A stretch of DNA of 60,480 nt from Allomeiothermus sp035760705 (GTDB lineage: Bacteria > Deinococcota > Deinococci > Deinococcales > Thermaceae). Positions 33,941 through 42,357 of the stretch are shown here, piece after piece. The position numbers and the translations under genes were made by a program. Location of the stretch: NCBI GenBank assembly GCA_035760705.1, contig DASTSL010000104.1, positions 1-60,480 of the forward strand, in the 5' to 3' direction. The number at the start of each line of letters is the position of its first letter. Within the stretch, counting starts at the first letter, position 1. Under the pieces are notes generated by a model. It searched no databases. It was not told the origin of the DNA and worked only from the letters and a program-made list of their open reading frames with translations.

Positions 33941-35959
33941 ATGATCCGCAACCCCGCTCCCTTCGCCCACCGGGAGATCACCCCCCAAGAGCACTTCCGG
34001 CTGCATTTCTACGCGGCGGTGTCCTGGCTGCTGGGTGGGCTGGCTTGTAGCCTGGGCGGGCTCGAGGAGGCCCTGCACGCCTTTCCCTTCCTCCAGGGCT
34101 ACCTGGACGAACTGCGCGCTCAGGGGCGCAACCCGCTCGCTCCGGGCGAGGCTGATTGGTGGAATCAGACGCTCCGCGGGGAAGCCCAGGCTCCGGTTCA
34201 CCTGCCCCTGCGGGCCGTGCGGGTATGGGCGGGGCTCGAGCCCGCGGCCCTCACCCTGTGGATGGCGGCGGGACTGCTCGAGGAAGACCCTCGCTTTGGC
34301 CTGGTCTTCGAAGCCCTGCAGGGGACGGCGGGGCAGCCGCACCCGACCTTTGGCCTCTTGGAAGCCTGGGGGAGAGGGCAGGGGGAGGAGCCCCGCCCGG
34401 TGTTGCTCCGGCTGCTCGAGTTGGGCTGGTTGGGCGTGGCGAACCCCGAAGCCCCCCGCCTGGGCTGGGCCTTGCAGGTGTCCACCCTGCTGTGGGATGC
34501 GGTGCAGGGCCAGGCGCCGGTTTCCGGGGTGGGCTTGCGCTACGCTCCCCCCGAGACCCTCACCCCCCTCGAGCGCCTCGTTTTGCCCGAGCCTCTCGTG
34601 GCCAAGCTGCACGGCCTTTTGCCCCTGCTCGAGCGGAGAGAGGTGCAAACCCTGGTGCTGCGCGGCCCCCGGCACGGCGGGCGGCGCACCCTGGCGGGGG
34701 CTTTGGCCCGCGCGCTGGGGTGGGGAGTGCTCGAGGTCCACGAACCCCCCGACTGGCGGCTGGTCGGCCCCTTGGCGATGGCCCTCCAGGCACTGCCGGT
34801 GGTCGTGCGGCACCTGGGGCCGGGGGAGACGCTCGAACTCCCCGAGCACGACGGCCCCTGGGCGCTGGCGCTGGGCCAGCAGGGCGGGGCGACGGGTCTG
34901 GGCCGGGCGGTGACCTTGGGCCTCACCCTGCCGACCCCGGAGGAGCGCCGGGAGCACTGGAAACGGGCCCTGGGAGAGGCCGATGAAGGACTCGGCGATT
35001 TCGCCGAACAACTCGGGGGGTTCGCCGAGCGGTATCGGCTCACCGGGGGTCAGATCCGCCGGGCGGCCACCCTGGCCCGCACCGAGGCAGCCTTGGCCGG
35101 GGAGAGCCGGGTGGGCCTCGAGCAGGTGCGGCAAGCCTGCTGCAGCCTGGGCCGCCAGGCCCTCGAGACCCTGGCCGCGCCTCTCCCGCCCGCCGGGGAC
35201 TGGACGCTGCTGGCCGTCTCCGACGAGACCCGGCGCCAACTGCAAAGCCTCGAGCGGCGCATCCGTCACCGCGAGCGTCTGGGCGGTGCTGCCGGGGTGG
35301 CCTTCGCCGGGAGCCTGGGCGTCGGGGTTCGGGCGCTATTCAGCGGCCCCAGCGGCACCGGCAAGACCCTGGCGGCCCGCTTGCTGGCCCAGAGCTTGGG
35401 CCTCGACCTCTACCGCCTCGACCTCTCCCGGGTGGTCAACAAATACATCGGCGAGACCGAGAAAAACCTCGAGCAGACCCTCTCCTTGGCCGAGGAGTTG
35501 GGCATCCTGCTCCTCTTGGATGAGGGCGACGCCCTGCTGACCCAGCGCACCGGGGTGCACAGCGCCAACGACCGCTACGCCAACCTCGAGACCAACTACC
35601 TCTTGCAGCGCCTGGAGAGCTTCGAGGGATTGCTGATCGTGACCACCAACGCCAGTGAGCGCATGGATTCGGCTTTCCAGCGGCGCATGGACCTGAGCAT
35701 CGAGTTCCGCCTGCCCGAGGCCGCCGAACGCCAGACCATCTGGGAACTGCACCTGCCTGCCGAGCACCGGCTCTCCCCCGAGCTGCTGCATACCATAGCC
35801 CGCCGCTGCGCCCTGAGTGGGGGCCAGATTCGCAACGCGGCTTTGCACGCGCTGTTGCTGGCCCTGGATGAAGAGGGGGTCGTGCGGGACGTACACCTCG
35901 AGGCCGCCGTGCGGCAGGAGTACCGCAAGCTGGGGCAGGTCTGCCCTCTACGGAGCTGA
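33941..35959 (+). CDS. AAA+ ATPase of the injection system (Afp15-like)
   Basis: A 672-residue protein with one complete AAA+ module in the C-terminal half: Walker A GPSGTGKT at about 468-475, Walker B ILLLLDEGDALL at about 521-532, sensor-1 like LLIVTTNASERMD, and arginine-finger region FQRRMDLSIEFRLPEA. The N-terminal half (starting HREITPQEHFRLHFYAAVSW) is helical, with a degenerate second nucleotide-binding-like region around GPRHGGRRTLAGALARALG. The family is present in nearly all Afp/PVC-type loci and is believed to help assembly or cargo handling. A GAGAGG site precedes the ATG. The effector candidate follows ten bases downstream. Confidence 0.93.
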   Translation: MIRNPAPFAHREITPQEHFRLHFYAAVSWLLGGLACSLGGLEEALHAFPFLQGYLDELRAQGRNPLAPGEADWWNQTLRGEAQAPVHLPLRAVRVWAGLEPAALTLWMAAGLLEEDPRFGLVFEALQGTAGQPHPTFGLLEAWGRGQGEEPRPVLLRLLELGWLGVANPEAPRLGWALQVSTLLWDAVQGQAPVSGVGLRYAPPETLTPLERLVLPEPLVAKLHGLLPLLERREVQTLVLRGPRHGGRRTLAGALARALGWGVLEVHEPPDWRLVGPLAMALQALPVVVRHLGPGETLELPEHDGPWALALGQQGGATGLGRAVTLGLTLPTPEERREHWKRALGEADEGLGDFAEQLGGFAERYRLTGGQIRRAATLARTEAALAGESRVGLEQVRQACCSLGRQALETLAAPLPPAGDWTLLAVSDETRRQLQSLERRIRHRERLGGAAGVAFAGSLGVGVRALFSGPSGTGKTLAARLLAQSLGLDLYRLDLSRVVNKYIGETEKNLEQTLSLAEELGILLLLDEGDALLTQRTGVHSANDRYANLETNYLLQRLESFEGLLIVTTNASERMDSAFQRRMDLSIEFRLPEAAERQTIWELHLPAEHRLSPELLHTIARRCALSGGQIRNAALHALLLALDEEGVVRDVHLEAAVRQEYRKLGQVCPLRS

Positions 35960-35968
35960 GGCCCGGCT

Positions 35969-38900
35969 ATGGCGAGTAAGGTTCCCCAAACCCTCAACCA
36001 GCCTCCGGCAGTGCAACCGGTCCCGGCCCCCCGCCCCGGTGGCTCGGCCTCGGCTCTTCCGGCCCGGCTCCCGCCCGCCGTGCGGCTGACCGCCCCCGAG
36101 CCCGCCCAAGGCGAGGACGTGGCCCCCGGAACCCTCGACCTCAAAACGATGGGCTCGAGCTTCGCCCCCCCCGAGGCCATCGCCAGCTTCCTCGACGCCC
36201 GCCAGACCTCCAGGGTCAACGTGCGGCTGGGCAAGCTGGCGGTGGGAACCCTCAGCGTCGAGACCCGGCGCAAGGGCCGATATCAGGTCAAGCGGCAGCC
36301 CATTCCGCTGGCCCACCCCTTGTTCTTGGGGGCAAACCCGGCCCTGTTTCTCCGCACCGAGGGCCAACAGCTCAAGGGGCAGATCGGCTTTGTCAGCGGA
36401 ACCAAGCTCGACGCGCTCTCGCCGGACGACCTCAAGAAAGCCCCCGAGCTGCTGGGGCTCACTGGGTTCCGCCTCGAGCGCCTCCCCACCTTCGTCAACA
36501 CGCTCGAGGCCGGTCAGTTGCGCTTCGGGATTAAGAGGGTGGCCCTCACTCTGGGCTCGGTGTTCGTCGGCAAGCTCGACCTCGAGGCGATAGACGAGAC
36601 CGTGACCTTCGCCGCCAGCGCCGAGGTGGACACCAAGGGTCTGGCCAAGGGCAGCCTGCAGCTCAACCGCGCCCCCGACGGGCAAATCAGCGGAAAAGTG
36701 AGTGTGGGGCTGGCCTTCAGCAAGGGGGGCAAGAACTTGTCCGGCAGCGTGGAAGTCGCCTGGGACGGCAACACGGTGAGCGGCGAAGGCAAGCTGGGCT
36801 ATAGCGGCGAGAAGCTGTCCGGCTCAATCACCGTGCGTTTGATGGAGAAGACCCAGGCCCAGCGGCTCGAGCAGGAGAAGAAAGCCCCCTCGGCGGAAGG
36901 GGCGGCGCAAAAACCGGCTCCACCCAAGACCCCCGGTCGCAAACTCGACTACGTGGTCTTCGGCGAGGGCGACCTGACCTTCGCCTTCAACGACTGGCTG
37001 CACGGAACCGCCCACGTGATCCTGGACCCCTTCGGGTTCGTCACCATCATCGGCAAGATCACCCCGCAAAAAGAATTTCCTCTGTTTGACCCCAAGGACT
37101 ATAACAAGCACCTCTTCAAACTCGAGGCCCGGGCCACCTACGGCCTGCCGGTGGTGGGCAACATCTTCATCTTCGCCAACGTCGGTCTCGAGGCCTTCGC
37201 CAAGATGCAGGGCAAGTTCTACAACATCGTCGCCCAGGGGACTTACTCCACCGACCCGCAAAAGGCCAAGGACTTCAGCATCCAGGGCTCGCTCAACATC
37301 TCCGCGGTGGCCGGGCTCACCCTGCGGGCCGAAGCCGGGGTGGGAATCGAGATCCTGAGCCACGACATCAAGGCCGGGGCGGGTATCAATGGCACCGCCG
37401 GGATCCGGGGATATGCCGAGGCCACCCCCATCATCGGCTACCGGGAACCGGCCAGCGAAGGCCAGGACAAGAAGGGGGAGTGGTTCATCCGGGGCGAGAT
37501 TGAGATCGCGGCCCAACCGTTCCTGGGCCTCAGCGGGGATCTGTTCGTGGAGTTGTCCACCCCCTGGTGGTCGCCGCTTTCCGATGACCGCTGGACCTGG
37601 CCGCTCTTCAACAAGGAGTGGCCCATCGGGGGCAGTTACGGGGTAGGGGCCACGCTGGACTACGTGTTCGGCTCCGGCCAGTGGCCCAAGCTGGACTTCA
37701 AGCCGGTGGAGTTCTCCTCCGAGAAGTTCACCAGCGATATGTTCGACAAAAAAGGCCAGCCGGGGATGGGCTGGCGGGAGCAAAAAGGCAAATGGCAGGA
37801 GAAAAACAGCGCCGCCGCCCAGCCCCCGCCCAAAGTGAGCCCCCTCGGCAACGCCAAACCCGGCAAGGCGCTCACCCCGACCCCGGCCAAGCCCAAGGTG
37901 GGGCGAGGAACCAGGAAGAGCACTCGAGCGGCAGACCCCAACGCCAAAACCGTCAGCGGCAAGACCGTCAAGCAGTACCAGGACGAGGCGGCGAAAAAGG
38001 GCAAGCAACCCCCCGGCGCGCCCAAGGACGAGGCGGCGAAAAAGGAAAAGCAAGCCCACGACGAGGAGCTGAAGAAAGGGTTGGCCGCCCTGGATGCCGT
38101 GACCAAGGGCTATGCCAAGAAAGGCGCGACCAAGGAGGAACTGGTGACGGCCCTCAAGGCAGTGCGGCGCAAGTTCAAGGTGTTCAAGTCCATAGAGGTC
38201 GTGCCGGACGGGAAGAAATGGAAGTACCACTATGTCGCCAGCGAGGGGGATCAGCCGGGGCCGCCCATGCTCGAGCTTCCTCCGACGCATGTCACCTCTA
38301 CCCCTGAAGGTAAAAAGGGCAAATACGTTTTGGCCAGACCCCTAACCAAAATTCCAGGCAATACCAAAGGCTCGAAGAGCACGAGTGCACGGATACCTGC
38401 TGACGCTCGGATCACTGCACTTAACGCCATTGCTGTCAATTGGGTAAAGATGCACCTCCTTCATTTTGATCTGCATGGGCCTAACGAGTTCTGGAACTTC
38501 ACCCCTGGAACCCAGAAATCTAACTCGGATATGAGCGAAGTGGAACAGTTCGTCATTCAGGAAATCAAGGCTGACAAAGTGTACTGGTATGAGGTTGATG
38601 TTACGTACCGAAAAGATGAGGATGACACGGATTTTCCGCTCGAGCTGATGGTCAGATACGGGCTTTTTGACCATCAGAAAAACGAGCCAATATCTACCAA
38701 GAACAAACCGATCAAAGTTCCACCACCGGGTGAGGGAATCCATGTTGCCTTCCTTAACTTTGATGGTCGGAAGCGTTTACGGGATATGGGTGGGTTGACT
38801 TCCACCAACGCGGAATCTTTTGCGGTCATCCGTAAGCAGTATGGCAAGTTGTTTAACTCGCTGGAGGATGTCGGACTCGCAATCATCAATACCCGGGGGA

Positions 38901-38977
38901 AGCCTGGGGGTGCGGATGTCGAGACGCTGGCTAAGAACATAGATGAAAGCGTCAGAAATGGAAAGCTGAGATTGTGA
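35969..38977 (+). CDS. Effector candidate with low-GC nuclease-like C-terminal domain
   Basis: A 1002-residue protein. Residues 1-50 are disordered and proline/alanine-rich, like eCIS cargo leaders. About 170-620 are beta-rich repeats (KVSVGLAFSKGGKNLSGSVE, ITVRLMEKTQ, AEAGVGIEILSHDIKAGAGI) resembling a scaffold. About 630-720 are lysine-rich linkers with repeated DEAAKK. About 724-764 form a pre-toxin-like segment (KAVRRKFKVFKSIEVVPDGK, KWKYHYVAS). The rest, from about 773, has clearly lower GC than everything around it and contains HLLHFDLHGPNEFWNFTP (829-846) and SNSDMSEVEQF, a His/Asn layout like that of non-specific nuclease-type toxin domains. No adjacent immunity gene is evident. Confidence 0.75.
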   Translation: MASKVPQTLNQPPAVQPVPAPRPGGSASALPARLPPAVRLTAPEPAQGEDVAPGTLDLKTMGSSFAPPEAIASFLDARQTSRVNVRLGKLAVGTLSVETRRKGRYQVKRQPIPLAHPLFLGANPALFLRTEGQQLKGQIGFVSGTKLDALSPDDLKKAPELLGLTGFRLERLPTFVNTLEAGQLRFGIKRVALTLGSVFVGKLDLEAIDETVTFAASAEVDTKGLAKGSLQLNRAPDGQISGKVSVGLAFSKGGKNLSGSVEVAWDGNTVSGEGKLGYSGEKLSGSITVRLMEKTQAQRLEQEKKAPSAEGAAQKPAPPKTPGRKLDYVVFGEGDLTFAFNDWLHGTAHVILDPFGFVTIIGKITPQKEFPLFDPKDYNKHLFKLEARATYGLPVVGNIFIFANVGLEAFAKMQGKFYNIVAQGTYSTDPQKAKDFSIQGSLNISAVAGLTLRAEAGVGIEILSHDIKAGAGINGTAGIRGYAEATPIIGYREPASEGQDKKGEWFIRGEIEIAAQPFLGLSGDLFVELSTPWWSPLSDDRWTWPLFNKEWPIGGSYGVGATLDYVFGSGQWPKLDFKPVEFSSEKFTSDMFDKKGQPGMGWREQKGKWQEKNSAAAQPPPKVSPLGNAKPGKALTPTPAKPKVGRGTRKSTRAADPNAKTVSGKTVKQYQDEAAKKGKQPPGAPKDEAAKKEKQAHDEELKKGLAALDAVTKGYAKKGATKEELVTALKAVRRKFKVFKSIEVVPDGKKWKYHYVASEGDQPGPPMLELPPTHVTSTPEGKKGKYVLARPLTKIPGNTKGSKSTSARIPADARITALNAIAVNWVKMHLLHFDLHGPNEFWNFTPGTQKSNSDMSEVEQFVIQEIKADKVYWYEVDVTYRKDEDDTDFPLELMVRYGLFDHQKNEPISTKNKPIKVPPPGEGIHVAFLNFDGRKRLRDMGGLTSTNAESFAVIRKQYGKLFNSLEDVGLAIINTRGKPGGADVETLAKNIDESVRNGKLRL

Positions 38978-38996
38978 AGAATAAGCCAACAGCGAT

Positions 38997-41183
38997 ATGA
39001 ATCAGAACTTGCTCGTTTCCTGCATCATGCCCACCTACAATCGCCGGGCTTTCGTGCCCGAGGCGATAGAGCACTTCCTCCGCCAGGACTACGAACCCAG
39101 AGAACTCCTGATCCTCGACGACGGCGAGGATTGCGTGGCCGATCTAATTCCGAGTGACCCGCGCATCCGCTACGTGCGCCTCGAGCATCGCCTCACCGTG
39201 GGAGTTAAGCGCAACCGGGCCTGCGAGCTGGCAAAAGGCGAACTCATCGCCCACTGGGACGACGACGACTGGCACGCCCCGCACCGGCTCTCCTACCAGG
39301 TGCGGGAACTGCTCGCCGCCGGCGCCGAGGTCTGCGGCCTGCAAACCCTGCTTTTCTACGACCCTGTGCGGGACCAGGCCTGGAAGTACGTCTATCCTGC
39401 CGGTCAGCGCTTCTGGCTCTCGGGCTCGAGCCTCTGCTACTTCAAGTCGTTCTGGCGGCGCCACCCCTTCCCCGGGGTCAACGTGGGCGAGGACAGCCGA
39501 TTCGTGGGGTCGGGGACGGGGGAGCGGATGCTGGCCTTGCCCGACTTCCGCTTCCACGTGGGCTTCATTCACGCCGACAACGTGAGCCCCAAGCGCACCG
39601 GCGGAGCCTGGTGGCAGCCTTTTCTGGCAGAGGAGGTGCGGCGGCTGATGGCCGAGGCCCCGGCAGTCAAGCTTCACCCAGCGGTGCCCCATCACGAGGA
39701 GGGGATTCCCATGATCACGGCGGCTCGAGCGGACGACCTGGAACTTACCGAGTTTGCGGCCTTCAACCACGGATTGAGCCTGCCCCGGATGCGGCGCTGG
39801 GAACTCCCCTTCGTGCTGTTCCAGGCTCGGTTGGATAACACCTCGGCGCTGCTGGACTGTACCATCAACCCTGCCGGTTTCCCCGAGCGGCTGGCCCAGC
39901 TCTACCCCCACCTGCTCTACCGGCACTGGAGCCCCATCCAAAGCGGTCAGTTCAGCCTCCCGGCGGTGCCCGACGCGGCGTTTGACCGGGTGATCTGCGT
40001 CAACACCCTCGAGCACCTGCTGGCCCCGCAGCGCCAGGCCCTCCTGAGCGCGATGGCCCGCAAGCTCAAACCGGGGGGGCGCCTCATCCTGACCTCCGAC
40101 TTCTACTTCGACGCCTTCTGGGAGCGACCCGAACTGCTGCGGATGGGGGTCATGCGGGCCGATCGGCAGGAGGTCTTTGGCGGCTGGAATAAGGTGACGG
40201 TGGCGGAGTGGCTCGAGCTGACCCGCTCGAGCGGGCTCGAGCCCCTGGGCGAGGTCAGCGCGGAGCCGCAGGAGGGCGACTCGGGGCTATACCGCAATCA
40301 GGAGCCCTATCCCCACGCCTGCATCGGCGGGGTCTGGCGCAAGGGGGAAGAGGCCCCGCCCCGGCCCCGCCGGGTGGTGCTGGCCCTGCTCACCTGGAAC
40401 ACCCAGACCATCAGCCTGGAGTCTCTCCAAGCCTATGTACGCGAGGCCCAGATGCTCCGGCGGCTGGGGCAGGAGGCCATGATCTGCGTATGCGACAACG
40501 GCTCGAGTGACGGGACCGCCGAAGCCCTGCGGGAGTTGGAGGGGCGCTTGCCGGTCCCGCACCGCTTTATCCTGAACCCCCAGAACCGGGGCAACTCCAT
40601 CGCCCGCAACCAGATCATCGCGGCGATGCTCGAGTGGGGCGGGGATTATCTGCTTTTTATGGACGGCGACATCGAGGTGGTCGCTGGCTCGAGCTTCGCC
40701 ATGCTGAGGCACCTGGAAAATCAGGGGCACACCCTGGGCTGTATCGGGGCCGACTCGGCCTGGCAGAGCCCCCAGCGCGGCCTGACCACGCCGTTCCTTT
40801 ACGCGGTGGAGGGGATGCGGGTCGAGCCTACCAACCTGGTGGCTTGGACCCAGTACGGCATGTTCCGCCGGGAAGTCTTCGAGGACGGGGTCCGCTTCGA
40901 CGAGAGCGACCCCTTCGACCAGGCCGGTTGGGGCTTCGAGGACAACGACCTGGCCTTCCAGATGGAGGTGAAGGGCTACCGCAACGAGCGGTTTTTGGGC
41001 ATGACCTACCTGCACCGGGCCGCTCGGTCGTCCATCCGCATCATGCATTCCCAGGGCATCGACGCGGCGGGGTTATACGCGCGGCGCAAACAGTACGTGA
41101 TCGAGAAGTGGGCCCGGGTTCCCCAGATCAGCCAAGGCCCGCTGATACTGGTGCGCCAGGTGCAGATGCCGAGCGTGCGCTAA
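38997..41183 (+). CDS. Glycosyltransferase-methyltransferase-glycosyltransferase fusion
   Basis: A 728-residue three-domain protein. Domain 1 (about 1-200) is a GT2 transferase: LVSCIMPTYNRRAFVPEAIE, ELLILDDGEDC, AHWDDDDWHAP. Domain 2 (about 280-430) is a SAM-dependent methyltransferase fold: VICVNTLEHLLAPQRQALLS, LKPGGRLILTSDFYFDAF. Domain 3 (about 455-715) is another GT2: VVLALLTWNTQTISLESLQA, CDNGSSDGTAEALRELEG, LLFMDGDIEVV. No membrane segment was seen. It begins 20 bases after the effector candidate, in the same direction, with no terminator between, and may belong to the cluster; modification of particle fibres, or a surface-polysaccharide role unrelated to it, are both possible. Ribosome-binding site is weak. 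Confidence 0.85.
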   Translation: MNQNLLVSCIMPTYNRRAFVPEAIEHFLRQDYEPRELLILDDGEDCVADLIPSDPRIRYVRLEHRLTVGVKRNRACELAKGELIAHWDDDDWHAPHRLSYQVRELLAAGAEVCGLQTLLFYDPVRDQAWKYVYPAGQRFWLSGSSLCYFKSFWRRHPFPGVNVGEDSRFVGSGTGERMLALPDFRFHVGFIHADNVSPKRTGGAWWQPFLAEEVRRLMAEAPAVKLHPAVPHHEEGIPMITAARADDLELTEFAAFNHGLSLPRMRRWELPFVLFQARLDNTSALLDCTINPAGFPERLAQLYPHLLYRHWSPIQSGQFSLPAVPDAAFDRVICVNTLEHLLAPQRQALLSAMARKLKPGGRLILTSDFYFDAFWERPELLRMGVMRADRQEVFGGWNKVTVAEWLELTRSSGLEPLGEVSAEPQEGDSGLYRNQEPYPHACIGGVWRKGEEAPPRPRRVVLALLTWNTQTISLESLQAYVREAQMLRRLGQEAMICVCDNGSSDGTAEALRELEGRLPVPHRFILNPQNRGNSIARNQIIAAMLEWGGDYLLFMDGDIEVVAGSSFAMLRHLENQGHTLGCIGADSAWQSPQRGLTTPFLYAVEGMRVEPTNLVAWTQYGMFRREVFEDGVRFDESDPFDQAGWGFEDNDLAFQMEVKGYRNERFLGMTYLHRAARSSIRIMHSQGIDAAGLYARRKQYVIEKWARVPQISQGPLILVRQVQMPSVR

Positions 41184-41341
41184 ACACCCTCTCCGGTGGT
41201 CTTCAGCAAAAACGAGCCGATTGAGGGCGACCAGGCTCGAGGGGGCCGTAAAAGATCGCCCACCAGGACCCTCGGCGATTTCCGATTTCGCTGGCCCTAG
41301 AGAGGAAATCGCACCATTTGACCTATTCACCCTGGCGCAAC

Positions 41342-42190
41342 TCAGCTCAGGTCGTAGCACATCTCGAACTGGTTGAGGGGCAGAGGGGTAAAGCCAAGCC
41401 GGGCCAAGAACTGCCGGGCCAGCTCCTCCGGGACGGTCTGCACCACCTGGCAGGCCTTGCCCCCGTGCAGGGCCACCAGGGCCCGCAGCATCCGCCGCCC
41501 CCAGCCTTTTTGGCGCTGGGCCTTGGGCACGACCAGGCCCCACAGCAGGAAGTGCTCGCCGGGGGTGTCGTTCACCAGGGCGTAGGCGGCCCCTTCAGTC
41601 AGCCGAAAAGCCCGCACCGGGGCCACCCACCCCGCGAGGGTCTCCGGGGTCAGCATCCAGGGCAGATCCGGCTCGTACTCCCGGGCGGCGACCTGGGCAT
41701 AGTGCAGCGGGTCAATCTCCACCAGATCGGCGGCTTGGCCCGGCTCGGCGGGGCGCTGGTAGCCCAGTAGGCGGCGCTGGACCCGGAACCCCACCGCCTG
41801 GTATAGCTGTAGAGCGCTCAGGTTTTGCTCGAACACCTCGAGCAGCATCTTGCGGTCGCCGCGCGAGCGGGCTTCCCCCAGCGCTTCCCCCAGCATCCGC
41901 CGCCCCACCCCCTGGCCGCGGAAGGGCTTGGCCACGCCCATCGCCGCGACGCGGCTGGTCCAGCCCCGCCGCGCCATCAGGATCACCCCGGCGGGCTGAT
42001 CGCCGGCGAAGTAGACCGAGCTGGCATAGGGGTCGAGGTGTTCGGGTCGCATCCGTCGCTCGAGGCCCTGGGCGGTGAAGCGCACCGGGATCAGATAATC
42101 CTCGAAACCGAGGTTGAGAAATTCGGCGAGCTGGGCCGGGGTGAACTCGGCGGTGGGGCGGCGGGTCAGATCAAGGGAGGTATGGGTCAT
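41342..42190 (-). CDS. Protein with two GNAT acetyltransferase domains
   Basis: A 282-residue protein with tandem GNAT folds. The first (about 1-150) holds the acetyl-CoA motif AAMGVAKPFRGQGVGRRMLG and LEVFEQNLSALQLYQAVGF; the second (about 165-282) has LLWGLVVPKAQRQKGWGRRM and ends with FLARLGFTPLPLNQFEMCYD. The substrate cannot be told. The ATG at 42190 was chosen because GGAGA lies 11 bases upstream and family similarity starts there; an in-frame extension to 42259 lacks it. It lies downstream of the two-component genes on the same strand, separated by about 170 bases in which I saw no terminator. The 158-base gap to its left contains nothing recognisable. Confidence 0.88.
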   Translation of the reverse strand: MTHTSLDLTRRPTAEFTPAQLAEFLNLGFEDYLIPVRFTAQGLERRMRPEHLDPYASSVYFAGDQPAGVILMARRGWTSRVAAMGVAKPFRGQGVGRRMLGEALGEARSRGDRKMLLEVFEQNLSALQLYQAVGFRVQRRLLGYQRPAEPGQAADLVEIDPLHYAQVAAREYEPDLPWMLTPETLAGWVAPVRAFRLTEGAAYALVNDTPGEHFLLWGLVVPKAQRQKGWGRRMLRALVALHGGKACQVVQTVPEELARQFLARLGFTPLPLNQFEMCYDLS

Positions 42191-42357
42191 TGGTAAGTAT
42201 CTCCAGGATAGGACCGTAGTAGGCGGAGGGGTGGCCGAGGAGGCCGCGCCGCTGAACAACCCAACCCTTCTATCGTGGGCGCACTTAAATCCTCGGGAGC
42301 GCTGGTCATAGCTTCTGGTCTAGAGTCATGGGGGAAGCGGTTCCGCTGGGGTAAAGC

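Noticed and set aside
12484..35959. Reading the cluster as a tailed prophage or a type VI secretion system
   Set aside because: No capsid, portal, terminase, integrase or lysis genes inside it, and no TssJ/L/M membrane complex; DUF4255, double sheath and the AAA+ ATPase fit eCIS.
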